NCBI RefSeq assembly: GCF_016427605.1
Contig: NZ_JAELXQ010000012.1
Span: forward strand, 1-64,000
Length of the DNA: 64,000 nt
Source of the DNA: Ochrobactrum sp. Q0168
GTDB lineage: Bacteria; Pseudomonadota; Alphaproteobacteria; Rhizobiales; Rhizobiaceae
Direction of reading: 5' to 3'
Position 1 is the stretch's first letter. Every line of letters begins with the position of its first letter. The translations under genes were made by a program, and so were the position numbers. Under the pieces are notes generated by a model. That model was not told where the DNA came from. It was given only the letters and a program-made list of their open reading frames with translations, and did not search any database. Below, one piece after another: positions 23,224 through 32,414 of this stretch.

Positions 23224-24444
23224 ATGCATATAGCTTTTGTGCACAGACGTGGATTTGGTCAGTTCGCTGCTTTAGCCGGGCATCTGGCCGAGAGCGGACA
23301 TGATGTAAGCCTGATTTGCGAAACGGTGGACCGTCGCCTCCCTGCGGTCCGCGTCATTCGCCACAGAGTTGAATCTGGTCCTCGCGCCGATGGTGCGATG
23401 GCCAGATATCTCGAGGTTCCGGATCATCATACCCGGATCGGTTACCGTGTCGCGGAAACGCTTGAATCGATGGCGCGACACGGGCAACCGCCGGACATCG
23501 TTATCGGTCATATCGGCTGGGGCAGCATGATGTTCGTCAAGGACGTGCTGCCCTCGACGCCGGCGCTTGGCTATTGCGAATTTTTCTATCGGGCGCATGG
23601 TGCGGATGTCGGCTTTGCGCCCGATGACAAGCCTGATGTAGAGATGCGGAAGAGGCTGCGGCTTAGAAATATGGCGCAGCTCGTGACGCTCGAAAGCATG
23701 GATGGCGGTTTCAGCCCAACACATTGGCAGAAGAGCCTTTATCCGAAGGCGGCGCAGAACCGCATCGCGGTCGTGCATGAAGGCGTCGATACCAAGGTTT
23801 TCTATCCCGACCGTCACGCATCTTTGCAGCTGCCTGACGGTCGTGTTCTGAAAGCCGGAGAATCGCGCGTGATCACCTTTGTGGCGCGCGATCTCGAACC
23901 CTATCGGGGCTTTCCACAAGCGCTGGAAGCGGCAGCGAAAGTCATTCGTCAGAACAAGGATGCGATCTTCGTCTTCGTCGGCGGAGACGGCGTCAGCTAT
24001 GGCACGCCTCCACCCGGCGGCGGATCGTGGCGGGAGCATCTCTTGCGCGATCACGAGCTGCCGTCCGACAGGGTGGTGTTTCTGGGTTCCATCCCCCACG
24101 CTGATCTGCGCAAGCTTTACCAGATATCGACGGCGCATATCTATCTGACCTATCCGTTCGTGCTGTCATGGTCGGTGATCGAGGCGATGGCGTGCGGCGC
24201 GCTGATCATCGGCTCCGATACGCCGCCGGTGCGCGAGGTGATCCGCGCCGGTCAAAATGGGCTGCTTGTTCCATTTTATGACACCGAAGTGCTGGCTCAA
24301 ACGGTGCTGGACGTTCTCGCCGACCCTGATGCCTGCCTCAAGATGCGGGCGGCGGCGCGCCGAACCATCGAAAACCGCTTTCGGTTGTCGGAATGTTTAC
24401 GTCAGCAAAAAACGTTGATCGATGCAGTATTGAATGTCCGATGA
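23224..24444 (+). CDS. Glycosyltransferase family 4 protein
   Basis: A 406-residue GT-B glycosyltransferase. The acceptor domain begins MHIAFVHRRGFGQFAALAGH. The donor domain shows ITFVARDLEPYRGFPQALEA, VFVGGDGVSYG, VVFLGSIPHADLRKLYQIS and the E-x7-E region in SWSVIEAMACGALIIGSDTP. It lies 45 bp behind the MarR gene in the same direction and may be cotranscribed with it. About 250 bp of AT-rich sequence separates it from the next glycosyltransferase operon. It probably belongs to the same polysaccharide pathway. Confidence 0.85.
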   Translation: MHIAFVHRRGFGQFAALAGHLAESGHDVSLICETVDRRLPAVRVIRHRVESGPRADGAMARYLEVPDHHTRIGYRVAETLESMARHGQPPDIVIGHIGWGSMMFVKDVLPSTPALGYCEFFYRAHGADVGFAPDDKPDVEMRKRLRLRNMAQLVTLESMDGGFSPTHWQKSLYPKAAQNRIAVVHEGVDTKVFYPDRHASLQLPDGRVLKAGESRVITFVARDLEPYRGFPQALEAAAKVIRQNKDAIFVFVGGDGVSYGTPPPGGGSWREHLLRDHELPSDRVVFLGSIPHADLRKLYQISTAHIYLTYPFVLSWSVIEAMACGALIIGSDTPPVREVIRAGQNGLLVPFYDTEVLAQTVLDVLADPDACLKMRAAARRTIENRFRLSECLRQQKTLIDAVLNVR

Positions 24445-24692
24445 GCAGTATGTGGCGATAATCGGGCATTCAAGTGCCTGTATTATAATATAATAGCCCG
24501 CAATTCTGCGTGTTTACGAGGTATAATGAATATGTATCCATATTGTTTCAAATTTTGAATTAAATAAATTACAAATATTCGCAATATTATCATATAGTTG
24601 ATGCTATATCACTGTTGACAATACATGGTCTGTATTTTCTCATTGTACTTGTAGGCCGAACCTCCCAATCGGCTATCAGACAATGGACGATT
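24445..24692. other. AT-rich promoter region of the rightward polysaccharide operon
   Basis: No gene seen. It contains the TTCAAATTTTGAA palindrome at 24547-24559, and a TTGACA hexamer at 24615-24620 that could be a -35 element. It also contains a separate inverted repeat AATACA-N5-TGTATT at 24620-24636 lying right behind that hexamer. A good -10 hexamer at 16-18 bp spacing was not seen, so the promoter assignment is weak. Confidence 0.45.
24547..24559. promoter_or_regulatory. Palindrome TTCAAATTTTGAA, candidate operator
   Basis: It is the exact reverse complement of the 13-mer at 22570-22582 in front of the MarR gene. It is 134 bp upstream of the likely start of the first gene of the rightward operon, and 55 bp upstream of a possible -35 hexamer, a distance compatible with activation. 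Confidence 0.5.
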
Positions 24693-26198
24693 ATGTTGAG
24701 CACACCACTTCCTGCGATCTCGGGGCGGAAGAACCGCCGCTATGCCATTGCTTCGATGCGTGATCGTGAAGCGCTGGAAGCGACTTCTCTGGGCGATGTG
24801 ACTGCTTTCGTCGAAGGCGACGGCAAGCGTCTGCGTCTGGCGAATACATTTCCGCTCATTGCGGTTGCAGCTTCCGATGAAGGCGCACACGAACTGAACT
24901 CTATACTGCAGCAGCTTTATCGCATGCGCACCATACCGGAAGTGCCGGTCGTGCGCGTTGATGAGGCAGGGCCGCAAACCGTGCCCATGCTGGTGACCCA
25001 GTTGCTGGAAAGCAGTCTGGACCGCCTTGTCGGGCATGTCAGCAAGGTGCATGCGGAACTCGCCATGCTGCGCCGCGAACGCGAAACGATGTTCGAGAAC
25101 TACCGCGCCATCGAAGACGCCTTTCATGCACGCAACTGGGATTCCTCGACCGAGATCTTCAGTCACGCGCCTTTGGTTGACCCCAAGGATGAAGGCTTTG
25201 CGCGCCTGCTGCGCGAATCCGAAATTGAACAGCTTTTTCCGGTTTCGAGCTATGCCGTCTCGGGCTTTGCGCTGCATTTCCGCGATCTGCCCGCCAACCG
25301 CAACGGTCAGCTGATCGTCACGCTGGATTATCTCGAAAACGGCGAGGGCATTGCCGAATGGCTGGTGCCGTATGGCACGCTGCATTCGGAGTGGAATTTC
25401 TTCTCGCTCCCCAAAGCCTGTGACGGCAGCCATCGCACCTTACGGCTGCGCATCTCGGCGACGGGCGGCGTGCCGCCGGAATTATCGCTGGGCAATGTGA
25501 TCGCCAATGAGCGCTACGCCGCTCGCGCGCGTATACCGCATGCCGATCTCGATATGCGCCCGCTGGCGCTGAGAATCTTCACCGGCCTGCCGGGCGTGCG
25601 TCCGGCATCGCTGCCGAATGCCATTGTGCCGACCTCGATGATCAATGGTCGCAAGGTGGATGATTATCGTCTGCCGATCGAGCTTCTGCGCAATGTCGCC
25701 AATGTGTCCGTCACACCGCTTACGCCGGATTTCCCGACGGTACGCTTTCTGGAACATGAAGACGCCGTCGGTTGCCATCCGCTGGAAGAAGGCATCACCG
25801 CCGCTGCCATCCGCCGGGTTGTTGCGCCGGGAACTGTGCGGATTTCCGCCCGGGCTGTGATTGACCATCCGGAAGGCCAGCCCTGCGCGGTCGGTCTGCT
25901 GCTCGTCAATCTGGCATCCAATGCGCAGGACGAAATCGGCGCGCTGGCTTCTATGGACAGGCGGCGTTCGCAGGTTCTGTTCAGTGGCTGGTCGGAGGTG
26001 GCACCCAATCGCCCTATAGATATCAACTTCATGCTCGAAGAGCCAATCGACCGTACCATGGATCTGGTTGTGTTGAGCCGGGCCGCTGGGGAGTCCGTCG
26101 ATTTCTCCTGGCTGAAGGTGTTCAACTTCCGCCTCGTCAAGCATGTCGAAACCAGTCCCGCTCAAGAGGTGCTGAAAGAGGCCGCGAATGTACGATAG
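24693..26198 (+). CDS. Unrecognised 501-residue protein of the polysaccharide locus
   Basis: I do not recognise a family. The ATG at 24693 is preferred over a TTG at 24615 that overlaps a promoter-like hexamer. The protein has no signal peptide or membrane segment. A mixed N-terminal domain (about 1-100) is followed by a helical stretch with heptad character (LSSLDRLVG-like region, then KVHAELAMLRRERETMFENY). Beta-rich domains follow (for example GQLIVTLDYLENGEGIAEWL and GTVRISARAVIDHPEGQPCA) that could be carbohydrate-binding-like sandwiches. Its end overlaps the next gene by 11 bp, so the product is probably made in proportion to the two-domain glycosyltransferase and may work with it. Confidence 0.6.
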   Translation: MLSTPLPAISGRKNRRYAIASMRDREALEATSLGDVTAFVEGDGKRLRLANTFPLIAVAASDEGAHELNSILQQLYRMRTIPEVPVVRVDEAGPQTVPMLVTQLLESSLDRLVGHVSKVHAELAMLRRERETMFENYRAIEDAFHARNWDSSTEIFSHAPLVDPKDEGFARLLRESEIEQLFPVSSYAVSGFALHFRDLPANRNGQLIVTLDYLENGEGIAEWLVPYGTLHSEWNFFSLPKACDGSHRTLRLRISATGGVPPELSLGNVIANERYAARARIPHADLDMRPLALRIFTGLPGVRPASLPNAIVPTSMINGRKVDDYRLPIELLRNVANVSVTPLTPDFPTVRFLEHEDAVGCHPLEEGITAAAIRRVVAPGTVRISARAVIDHPEGQPCAVGLLLVNLASNAQDEIGALASMDRRRSQVLFSGWSEVAPNRPIDINFMLEEPIDRTMDLVVLSRAAGESVDFSWLKVFNFRLVKHVETSPAQEVLKEAANVR

Positions 26199-28872
26199 AT
26201 CGAAGGATTTGATCGTCGTCGCCATGCCGCTCTACGGACATGCGGCGCTGGCGCTTGAAGCGCTGGAATCGATCCTCACATCGCAGACGGTGTTTCGCAC
26301 CCAAATCGTTGTATCGGTGGACGGTGACCCGCGTCGCGAAGTGTTCGACAGTCTGGCACTTTATTCCGCAGCCCATCCGAATATCCATGTAATCTTCGGC
26401 GAGAATGCGGGGCCAGGCGGGGCGCGAAACCGCGCTGTCGAATACATTCTCGAAGAGATGCCGGACGTTAAGGCGGTCTACTTTGTCGATGCCGACAATC
26501 GCGTGCAACCGCACACGATTGATACGCTTTACCGCAAGCTTCTCGCGTCGAATGCGGGCTGGGTTTACACGAACATCGATACGTTTTCGGTCAACTGGCG
26601 CGCCCATTACGGCGACAGCTATTCGCGACTCATTCACTGCATCACAGACAATATCTGCGATACTGGCTCGATGATCTCCGCGGATGTGTTCCGCAGTGGC
26701 GTTCGCTTCGATGACGACCGCCAGAACGGCTTTGAAGACTGGGAATTCTGGCTTTCAGCCATTGAGGCAGGCTTTGTCGGCACGCCATGCCATGACACGG
26801 GCTTCGAATATCGCCTGCGTGCCGAAAGCCGCTTCAAGGAAGCCAATCGCGACCGTTCCGGTTCGATCAACTTTCTGCGCAAGCGACATAAGGCACTGTT
26901 TCGCCGTCCGACACTGGTTGGTTTCGAGCATGAGGAATGCCCGCGTTACGGCGTCATTCGTGCAGGGGAGGGAACGGTCAGTTTCTTTACCGATCCGAGC
27001 CTTGGCGCGACTGATCTCAAGTTCGATGATGCGATCCGGGCCTTCTGGGGTAGTGTGTCCGAACCCGACAATTTCCATTTCCCGCCATTTCTCGCCTCGT
27101 CCAACACCGAGACTCTGAAACTGCTGACACGCTCGCGTCTGTTTCCGAACATTCTGTCGCGACTGGAAAAGCTCGCCGAGCAGGCCAACATCGTTTTCGT
27201 GGAATTGACGAATGTTGAAAACGAGCGGCGGATCGATACCGAAATGATGCCGTCCGGTGCAAGGCAACCGCACGCCGATCTGATTTTCGTTTCGACCAAG
27301 CTGATCCGCGACATCATCGAGAACGATGCGCTCAACTGGTTTGCGTCGCTCGGCACGCAGCAATTGTGGCCCACATCGGCGCGCATGAAAGTCCGCTTTC
27401 CGTTCCCGCGGGTGCGCCAGCGCCGCGCCTTGTCGCGACCGGAGCAATCCATGCTCAATCTGGTCACGTCGATTGCCACAAGTCCGCTGAAGCAGAGCGC
27501 GGCCATGCGCTGGACGTGGCGTCCGCGCCGCTTGCCCGCTTTGTCGGATATGTATCAGGTGCTGCGTGACGAGCTTGGCGGCGGGCCTGTTCTGCCGCTC
27601 GCACATAATCCTGCGAAGAAGAAGACAGCTGCCGTTCTGGTGCCGAATGCATCGTTCGGCGGCGCGGAAAAGGTGGCCTATGCGGCTGGCCGCGAGCTGA
27701 AGAATCAGGGTTTTGAAACCCATCTTTTTGTGCTCGGCAACGAACGCATGGACGTGCTGGACGAGTTCGACCAGTCCTTCGATTATCTCCACTTCTGGAA
27801 GGATGGTATTCCGGCCTGGGGCGATACGAATCGCTTTCTCGGACAGGACTTCATCACCGAGGACCATCCGCTCGACTGGAGCATCTTGCGCGGTCAGCTG
27901 TCGGGCTTCGATCTGGTCGTGAACAACCACGTCATGGCGGCGCATCCGCTGATGGGTAAGCTGCGATCAGAGGGAACGCGCACGGCCTGTTATCTGCATG
28001 TGGTGGACGAAACCGTCTTCCGCCGTCAGGCCGGGCAGCCCTATGCGGCCATCGCCTTTGAACATGCCTATGACGCCTTTCTCACCTGTTCGGATCAGCT
28101 GAAAATCTATCTGCATAGTTTCGGCGTGCCGTTCGAAAAAGTCTTCTCGGTGCCGAATGGCGCGAGCTTCTCCATCGATGCGAAACAGCGCGCGCAGGTG
28201 ACTGCAGCCCGGAAGGAAGGCCGTAAAGGCCGCCCCATGCGCATCCTCTATATGGGACGCCTCGACCGCCAGAAGGGCATCGACCGGCTGCATGACGCGA
28301 TCATGAAGCTCAGAGAACAGGGCATTTCCTTCGATGCGCAGGCGATTGGCGGGGAGATTCTCTCTGATGATCCGAGCGCGTCTTGGATGACGAAGCTGCA
28401 AGAGGCGGGTGTCCGTGTGTCGCCCCCGGTCTTCGACGGCAAGGATATCGCGAACCATCTTGCCTGGGCCGATGTGCTTTTGATGCCTTCTCGTTGGGAA
28501 GGTGCGCCATTGATGATTGCCGAAGCGCAACAGCTTGGCTGTGTGCCGGTGGCAACAGCGGTTGGTGCGGTTGATGAACTCATCAATCATGGCCGCGACG
28601 GCATCCTGATCCGCAATGGCAATGATGCACAGATCGTCGCCGACATGACGCGCATTCTGTCCATTCTTGCGCAGGACAATGACGCCCTTATGCGCACGGC
28701 GGAAGGCGCTCTTGCCTCCGCAGCACACCGCACATGGAGTGCTGCATTTTCCGACTTCACGGATTGGGCCAATGAAATCAGCCCTGTCTACCCGAAATCC
28801 CGGTCTTCCCAGCCGGACGTTGCAGATGATGCCAGCGCGGTTGCCGTTCTCCCCGGCCGCGCAGTTGCCTGA
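26188..28872 (+). CDS. Bifunctional glycosyltransferase: GT2 N-terminal and GT4 C-terminal domains
   Basis: An 894-residue fusion of two glycosyltransferases. The N-terminal family 2 domain (about 1-270) has DLIVVAMPLYGHAALALEAL, the acceptor-site segment AGPGGARNRAVEY, the DxD motif in AVYFVDADNRVQPH and FEDWEFWLSA as the base region. A middle part of about 200 residues is unassigned. The C-terminal family 4 domain (about 490-860) has SFGGAEKVAYAAGRELKN, ILYMGRLDRQKGIDRLHDAI and the E-x7-E region in MPSRWEGAPLMIAEAQQLG. Such fusions usually make two consecutive linkages in a repeat unit. It is embedded in the rightward operon. Confidence 0.85.
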   Translation: MYDRSKDLIVVAMPLYGHAALALEALESILTSQTVFRTQIVVSVDGDPRREVFDSLALYSAAHPNIHVIFGENAGPGGARNRAVEYILEEMPDVKAVYFVDADNRVQPHTIDTLYRKLLASNAGWVYTNIDTFSVNWRAHYGDSYSRLIHCITDNICDTGSMISADVFRSGVRFDDDRQNGFEDWEFWLSAIEAGFVGTPCHDTGFEYRLRAESRFKEANRDRSGSINFLRKRHKALFRRPTLVGFEHEECPRYGVIRAGEGTVSFFTDPSLGATDLKFDDAIRAFWGSVSEPDNFHFPPFLASSNTETLKLLTRSRLFPNILSRLEKLAEQANIVFVELTNVENERRIDTEMMPSGARQPHADLIFVSTKLIRDIIENDALNWFASLGTQQLWPTSARMKVRFPFPRVRQRRALSRPEQSMLNLVTSIATSPLKQSAAMRWTWRPRRLPALSDMYQVLRDELGGGPVLPLAHNPAKKKTAAVLVPNASFGGAEKVAYAAGRELKNQGFETHLFVLGNERMDVLDEFDQSFDYLHFWKDGIPAWGDTNRFLGQDFITEDHPLDWSILRGQLSGFDLVVNNHVMAAHPLMGKLRSEGTRTACYLHVVDETVFRRQAGQPYAAIAFEHAYDAFLTCSDQLKIYLHSFGVPFEKVFSVPNGASFSIDAKQRAQVTAARKEGRKGRPMRILYMGRLDRQKGIDRLHDAIMKLREQGISFDAQAIGGEILSDDPSASWMTKLQEAGVRVSPPVFDGKDIANHLAWADVLLMPSRWEGAPLMIAEAQQLGCVPVATAVGAVDELINHGRDGILIRNGNDAQIVADMTRILSILAQDNDALMRTAEGALASAAHRTWSAAFSDFTDWANEISPVYPKSRSSQPDVADDASAVAVLPGRAVA

Positions 28873-28893
28873 TTATACCAGAAAGGTCGACCT

Positions 28894-30087
28894 ATGAGCC
28901 GCCCAGCCAACCCACGAATTCTCGTCACTGGCATTCCGAGCCATTTGACCCGCCTCATCCAGAGAGCGGAAAAGGCGCAGGTTTATTATTCGGAAAAGCA
29001 GCGTGTACCGGAATCCAAGGATAATTTTATCCAGGAACTGAAGAACATCAGCAATACGGGTAATTATCTGATCGGGGAGGGCGCCATGACCGCCCTTCTG
29101 CCATCCGCCAAGCATGTTCCGTTCTGGCATCTCTATAATTGTGTCAATAACGGAACGGGTCTAGAAGAGATCAATAAGGAATTCGATATCTGCGTCTTCA
29201 CTTGCGCCAATCTTTTGCGCAAGGGCCTGTCTGCGGATGCGGAAGCTCTGGTTTTGTCCAAACTGGACATGCCCGTGGTAATGCTCGGCATCGGCATTCA
29301 GAACCGCCCGGACATTGAAGGAGAAGACGGTCTGCCAGCAGGCACGAAGAAGCTTCTCGAAGTGCTGAAGTCCCGCGAGCATTATTTCCTCACACGTGGT
29401 GAGAACGCAGCCGGTTATCTGCGCGATCAGGGCTTTTCCTATGTTCGCCCGGTTGGCTGTCCGTCGCTCTATTTCCGTCCCGACAATATGCGCAAGGCGA
29501 TCAGCCGTCTGCCGGATGTGAAGGTGGGCGAGGGCCGCACCGTCTTCACCGGCTATATGGGCGCGGAGCTGGAAACCATCGGCGACATGAATGCGCTCAG
29601 CTCCGATGACGGACGCTCGGCCTATGTCGTGCAGGACGAGCTTTTGCATTTCGATATGCAGCTTGAGCCGGATGCCAATGGTCGCGCCTACGATTCAACG
29701 ACGGGCGAGCTGGTCGGTCCGCTTACCTATAAAGGCTCCGGCGATCTCAAGAAGAAGATCAGCGTCCACGCTTTTCTCGACACCAATCAGTGGCGTGCCT
29801 GGTGCTCGACCATGGATTTCTCCTTCGGTCGCCGCTTCCACGGCAATGTCATTTCCATGCAGGCCGGTGTGCCGAGCCTGATGGTGGCCGTCGATGACCG
29901 CATGCGCGAAATGTTGAATTTCTCTGGTCTACCGAAGATCGACGCGCGCGATCTCAACGCCGCCAACGACCGGCGTGCCTTTGTGAGCGATCATATTGCG
30001 GCGATGAACATCCCCGACGTGATCGAAAAATATTCGGACCGCGAACGCAACTTCCGAAGCGCCCTTTCAGAAATCGGCATTGGATAA
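28894..30087 (+). CDS. Polysaccharide pyruvyl transferase family protein (tandem copy 1)
   Basis: A 397-residue member of the PF04230 family. Hallmarks are NTGNYLIGEGAM near the start, PVVMLGIGIQNRPDIEG, YVRPVGCPSLYF and the C-terminal RRFHGNVISMQAGVPSLMVA, where the HGN/H region is the presumed phosphoenolpyruvate or acceptor site. It is about half identical by eye to the next gene and much less like the product of 7757-8947. It probably modifies a residue of the polysaccharide with pyruvate, although some family members have other roles. It lies 21 bp behind the bifunctional glycosyltransferase gene. Confidence 0.8.
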   Translation: MSRPANPRILVTGIPSHLTRLIQRAEKAQVYYSEKQRVPESKDNFIQELKNISNTGNYLIGEGAMTALLPSAKHVPFWHLYNCVNNGTGLEEINKEFDICVFTCANLLRKGLSADAEALVLSKLDMPVVMLGIGIQNRPDIEGEDGLPAGTKKLLEVLKSREHYFLTRGENAAGYLRDQGFSYVRPVGCPSLYFRPDNMRKAISRLPDVKVGEGRTVFTGYMGAELETIGDMNALSSDDGRSAYVVQDELLHFDMQLEPDANGRAYDSTTGELVGPLTYKGSGDLKKKISVHAFLDTNQWRAWCSTMDFSFGRRFHGNVISMQAGVPSLMVAVDDRMREMLNFSGLPKIDARDLNAANDRRAFVSDHIAAMNIPDVIEKYSDRERNFRSALSEIGIG

Positions 30088-30135
30088 CTCCCGATCCAAG
30101 AAGCCGTCTCATAACTCCAGCGAAGATGGATCATC

Positions 30136-31311
30136 ATGCGCATAATGATTACCGGCATCCCGTCATATTTGATGCGGACCGTCGAAAGCGTTTCCGGGGC
30201 GAGCGTGAAGCATCGCCCCTATTTCGAACCCATCCGCACGAAGAAGGATGTGATCGATCAGGTCAAGAAGATTGCCAATACGGGCAATTATCTCATCGGT
30301 GAGGGCGCTGCCAACGCCGTGCGCGGCCACGACGTGACCTATGTTCCGTTCTGGCATCTGGCCAACAGCCTCAATTCACCGGACACCTATGCGAAGCTCA
30401 ATGAGAGCTTCGACCTGTGCCTGTTCGCCTCGGCCAATCTCTTGCGCCCGGGCTATGCGGCAACGACCGAATCCTTTGTCTTTGAAAAGCTGAACATGCC
30501 GATTGTCGTCATGGGCATCGGTATTCAGAAGAAGGAAAATCTGAAGGAGGAGCTGCCGGAAGGTACGCGCCGCTTCCTTGAAGTTCTGCGTCGCAAGGAG
30601 AGCTTTTTCCTGACACGCGGTCATTTCACGGCTGAATTCCTGAAAGATGCGGGCATGAAATATGTCCGCCCGACCGGCTGTCCGTCGCTCTATTACGCAC
30701 CGGATCAGATGAAGCGCTCGCTGAGCCGTCTTGCCGATCCAAGCCTCGCGGACGCACAGAAAATCTCCTTCGGCGGTTATCTCGGCAGCGTTGCCGATAC
30801 GATTGTCGATGCGCATGCACTGCTCGAAAAGGACAGTGTCGCAAGCTATGTCATTCAGGACGAAGTGATCGTCTACAATATGAACATGGCCGGTGAAGAC
30901 CATTCCGAAGCCTATGATCAAGCGGCAAGCCGTATCACGGCCCCCGTCGATTACAAGCATATGGAAAAATGGCAGCGCAAGAATGAGCTGCTGGTGTTCT
31001 TCGATACGCACAAATGGCGCAGCTGGATTTCCAGTCAGGATTTCGGCCTGAGCCGCCGCTTCCACGGCACGATTATCGGCATGCAGTCCGGTATCCCGGG
31101 ACTGATGATCGCCGTTGATGATCGTATGCGCGAAATGCTGGGCTTTGTCGGCTTTCCGCATATCGATGCCAGCGTCTGGAACCGCGAACCGCAGAAGAAG
31201 GCTTATCTGCGCGACTTCCTTTCCAAGATCGATGTGCCTGCCGCCATCAATCGTTATTCGGAATGCGAAGCTAATTTCAACGGCGCGTTGAAGGATATCG
31301 GCATAAGATGA
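30136..31311 (+). CDS. Polysaccharide pyruvyl transferase family protein (tandem copy 2)
   Basis: The 391-residue paralogue of the preceding gene, sharing the start MIMTGIP-like ITGIPSYLMRTVES, NTGNYLIGEGAA, VPFWHLANSL, VVMGIGIQKKENL, YVRPTGCPSLYY and SRRFHGTIIGMQSGIPGLMI, followed by DDRMREMLGFVGFPHID in both. All parts align in order, so this is a complete tandem duplication, not a fragment. The two may pyruvylate different sugars or act as a heterodimer. Its stop overlaps the start of the glycoside-hydrolase-like gene by 4 bp. Confidence 0.8.
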   Translation: MRIMITGIPSYLMRTVESVSGASVKHRPYFEPIRTKKDVIDQVKKIANTGNYLIGEGAANAVRGHDVTYVPFWHLANSLNSPDTYAKLNESFDLCLFASANLLRPGYAATTESFVFEKLNMPIVVMGIGIQKKENLKEELPEGTRRFLEVLRRKESFFLTRGHFTAEFLKDAGMKYVRPTGCPSLYYAPDQMKRSLSRLADPSLADAQKISFGGYLGSVADTIVDAHALLEKDSVASYVIQDEVIVYNMNMAGEDHSEAYDQAASRITAPVDYKHMEKWQRKNELLVFFDTHKWRSWISSQDFGLSRRFHGTIIGMQSGIPGLMIAVDDRMREMLGFVGFPHIDASVWNREPQKKAYLRDFLSKIDVPAAINRYSECEANFNGALKDIGIR

Positions 31312-32414
31312 AACGGACGGTCAGGAGCACCGGGGGCAGAAAACGGGCAATCGCAGCGCTTTTGGGTGCTGTCCTGCTCGGCATCGTGCCGAACGGCGCT
31401 CTTGCCGATACGCGCTTCGGCGTCAACCGCGTCAATATGGCCTGGTTGCCTGCCGCTGAGCGCGGACAAATATTCGACCAGATGGTGAAGAATGGCGTTG
31501 TCGCTGTGCGTCTTTCGCTGACGCGACCCATCGACCAGAGCATAGATGCAGTCCGGCTTGCGCATGAAAAGAAACTCGCCGTACTGCTGGAAGTCTCGCT
31601 GAACAATGTGGATTTTTATCCGGAAGGCACCAAGCCGCGTTCCGGGCGCGGACGCATTTGGGACATGTACCGGCTATCGGACATTGATCCGATACGTTTC
31701 CAGACAGCGATTGGCGATGCGCTGCAAAAGATCGACGCGCTTGGCGTGCCGCTCATTGGCGTTGAGACCGGCAATGAAATCAACTGGGGCGCCTATAATG
31801 GCGATCTGGCCATTCTGCCGAGCGAAAAGACAAAGACCGCTCGCTCGTTGAGTGAAATGGAAGAACTGCCGCTCGTGGAGAAGGGCGCGGAGAAATATGT
31901 CGAATTGCTGCGCGCCGTTCGTGCCGAACTGGCGAAAACCAGGTACAACACAAGCGCCAAGGTGGTTTCGGCGGGGCTTTCGGATATCCCCTTTGCCGAT
32001 GCGGATCGGCGCGGGATCGATACGGTCGATCCGGCGGTCTTCACCGATCTTCTGAAAAAGCATGGCCTCGATACGGTGGCCGATGGCTATGGCATTCATA
32101 TTTATCCCGGCAGCAGTGGAACGCGGGCGGCGCGGGCAAAGCATGTCGACAAGGCGCTTTCTTTCTGCGGCGGCGCGGATGGAAAGCCATGCTGGATCAC
32201 CGAATGGGGCTTTGCCAACAAATCCAAGACCTGCCCGGCAGATGACGATAATCGCCAGCAACTCATCGAAAAGGCGCGGGAACACTTCCGCCAGATGATG
32301 GATAGCGGCCAGATCGCGGCCGCTTATTATTTCGATTGGGATGAGGGAACATACGGCGTCTGGCGCTGCGGGGCTCTGACTCCGGCAGGCCAGACCGCAA
32401 CGGTGACGAAATGA
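31308..32414 (+). CDS. Exported glycoside-hydrolase-like TIM-barrel protein
   Basis: A 368-residue protein with a signal peptide (RRs near the start, then IAALLGAVLLGIVPNGALA, cleavage near residue 34). The mature part resembles clan GH-A glycoside hydrolases: an acidic residue after strand four in GVETGNEINWGAY (N-E pair, likely acid/base) and a second glutamate in CWITEWGFANKS (likely nucleophile) are at plausible spacing. The family cannot be fixed; GH5/GH39-like is a fair description. Export to the periplasm suggests trimming or editing of the polysaccharide during assembly, as other exopolysaccharide loci carry such glycanases. Four-base overlaps join it to genes on both sides. Confidence 0.7.
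   Translation: MKRTVRSTGGRKRAIAALLGAVLLGIVPNGALADTRFGVNRVNMAWLPAAERGQIFDQMVKNGVVAVRLSLTRPIDQSIDAVRLAHEKKLAVLLEVSLNNVDFYPEGTKPRSGRGRIWDMYRLSDIDPIRFQTAIGDALQKIDALGVPLIGVETGNEINWGAYNGDLAILPSEKTKTARSLSEMEELPLVEKGAEKYVELLRAVRAELAKTRYNTSAKVVSAGLSDIPFADADRRGIDTVDPAVFTDLLKKHGLDTVADGYGIHIYPGSSGTRAARAKHVDKALSFCGGADGKPCWITEWGFANKSKTCPADDDNRQQLIEKAREHFRQMMDSGQIAAAYYFDWDEGTYGVWRCGALTPAGQTATVTK

Noticed and set aside
26755-27945. Open frame of 396 codons on the minus strand
   Set aside because: It is antisense to the GT2-GT4 fusion gene and lacks recognisable motifs.
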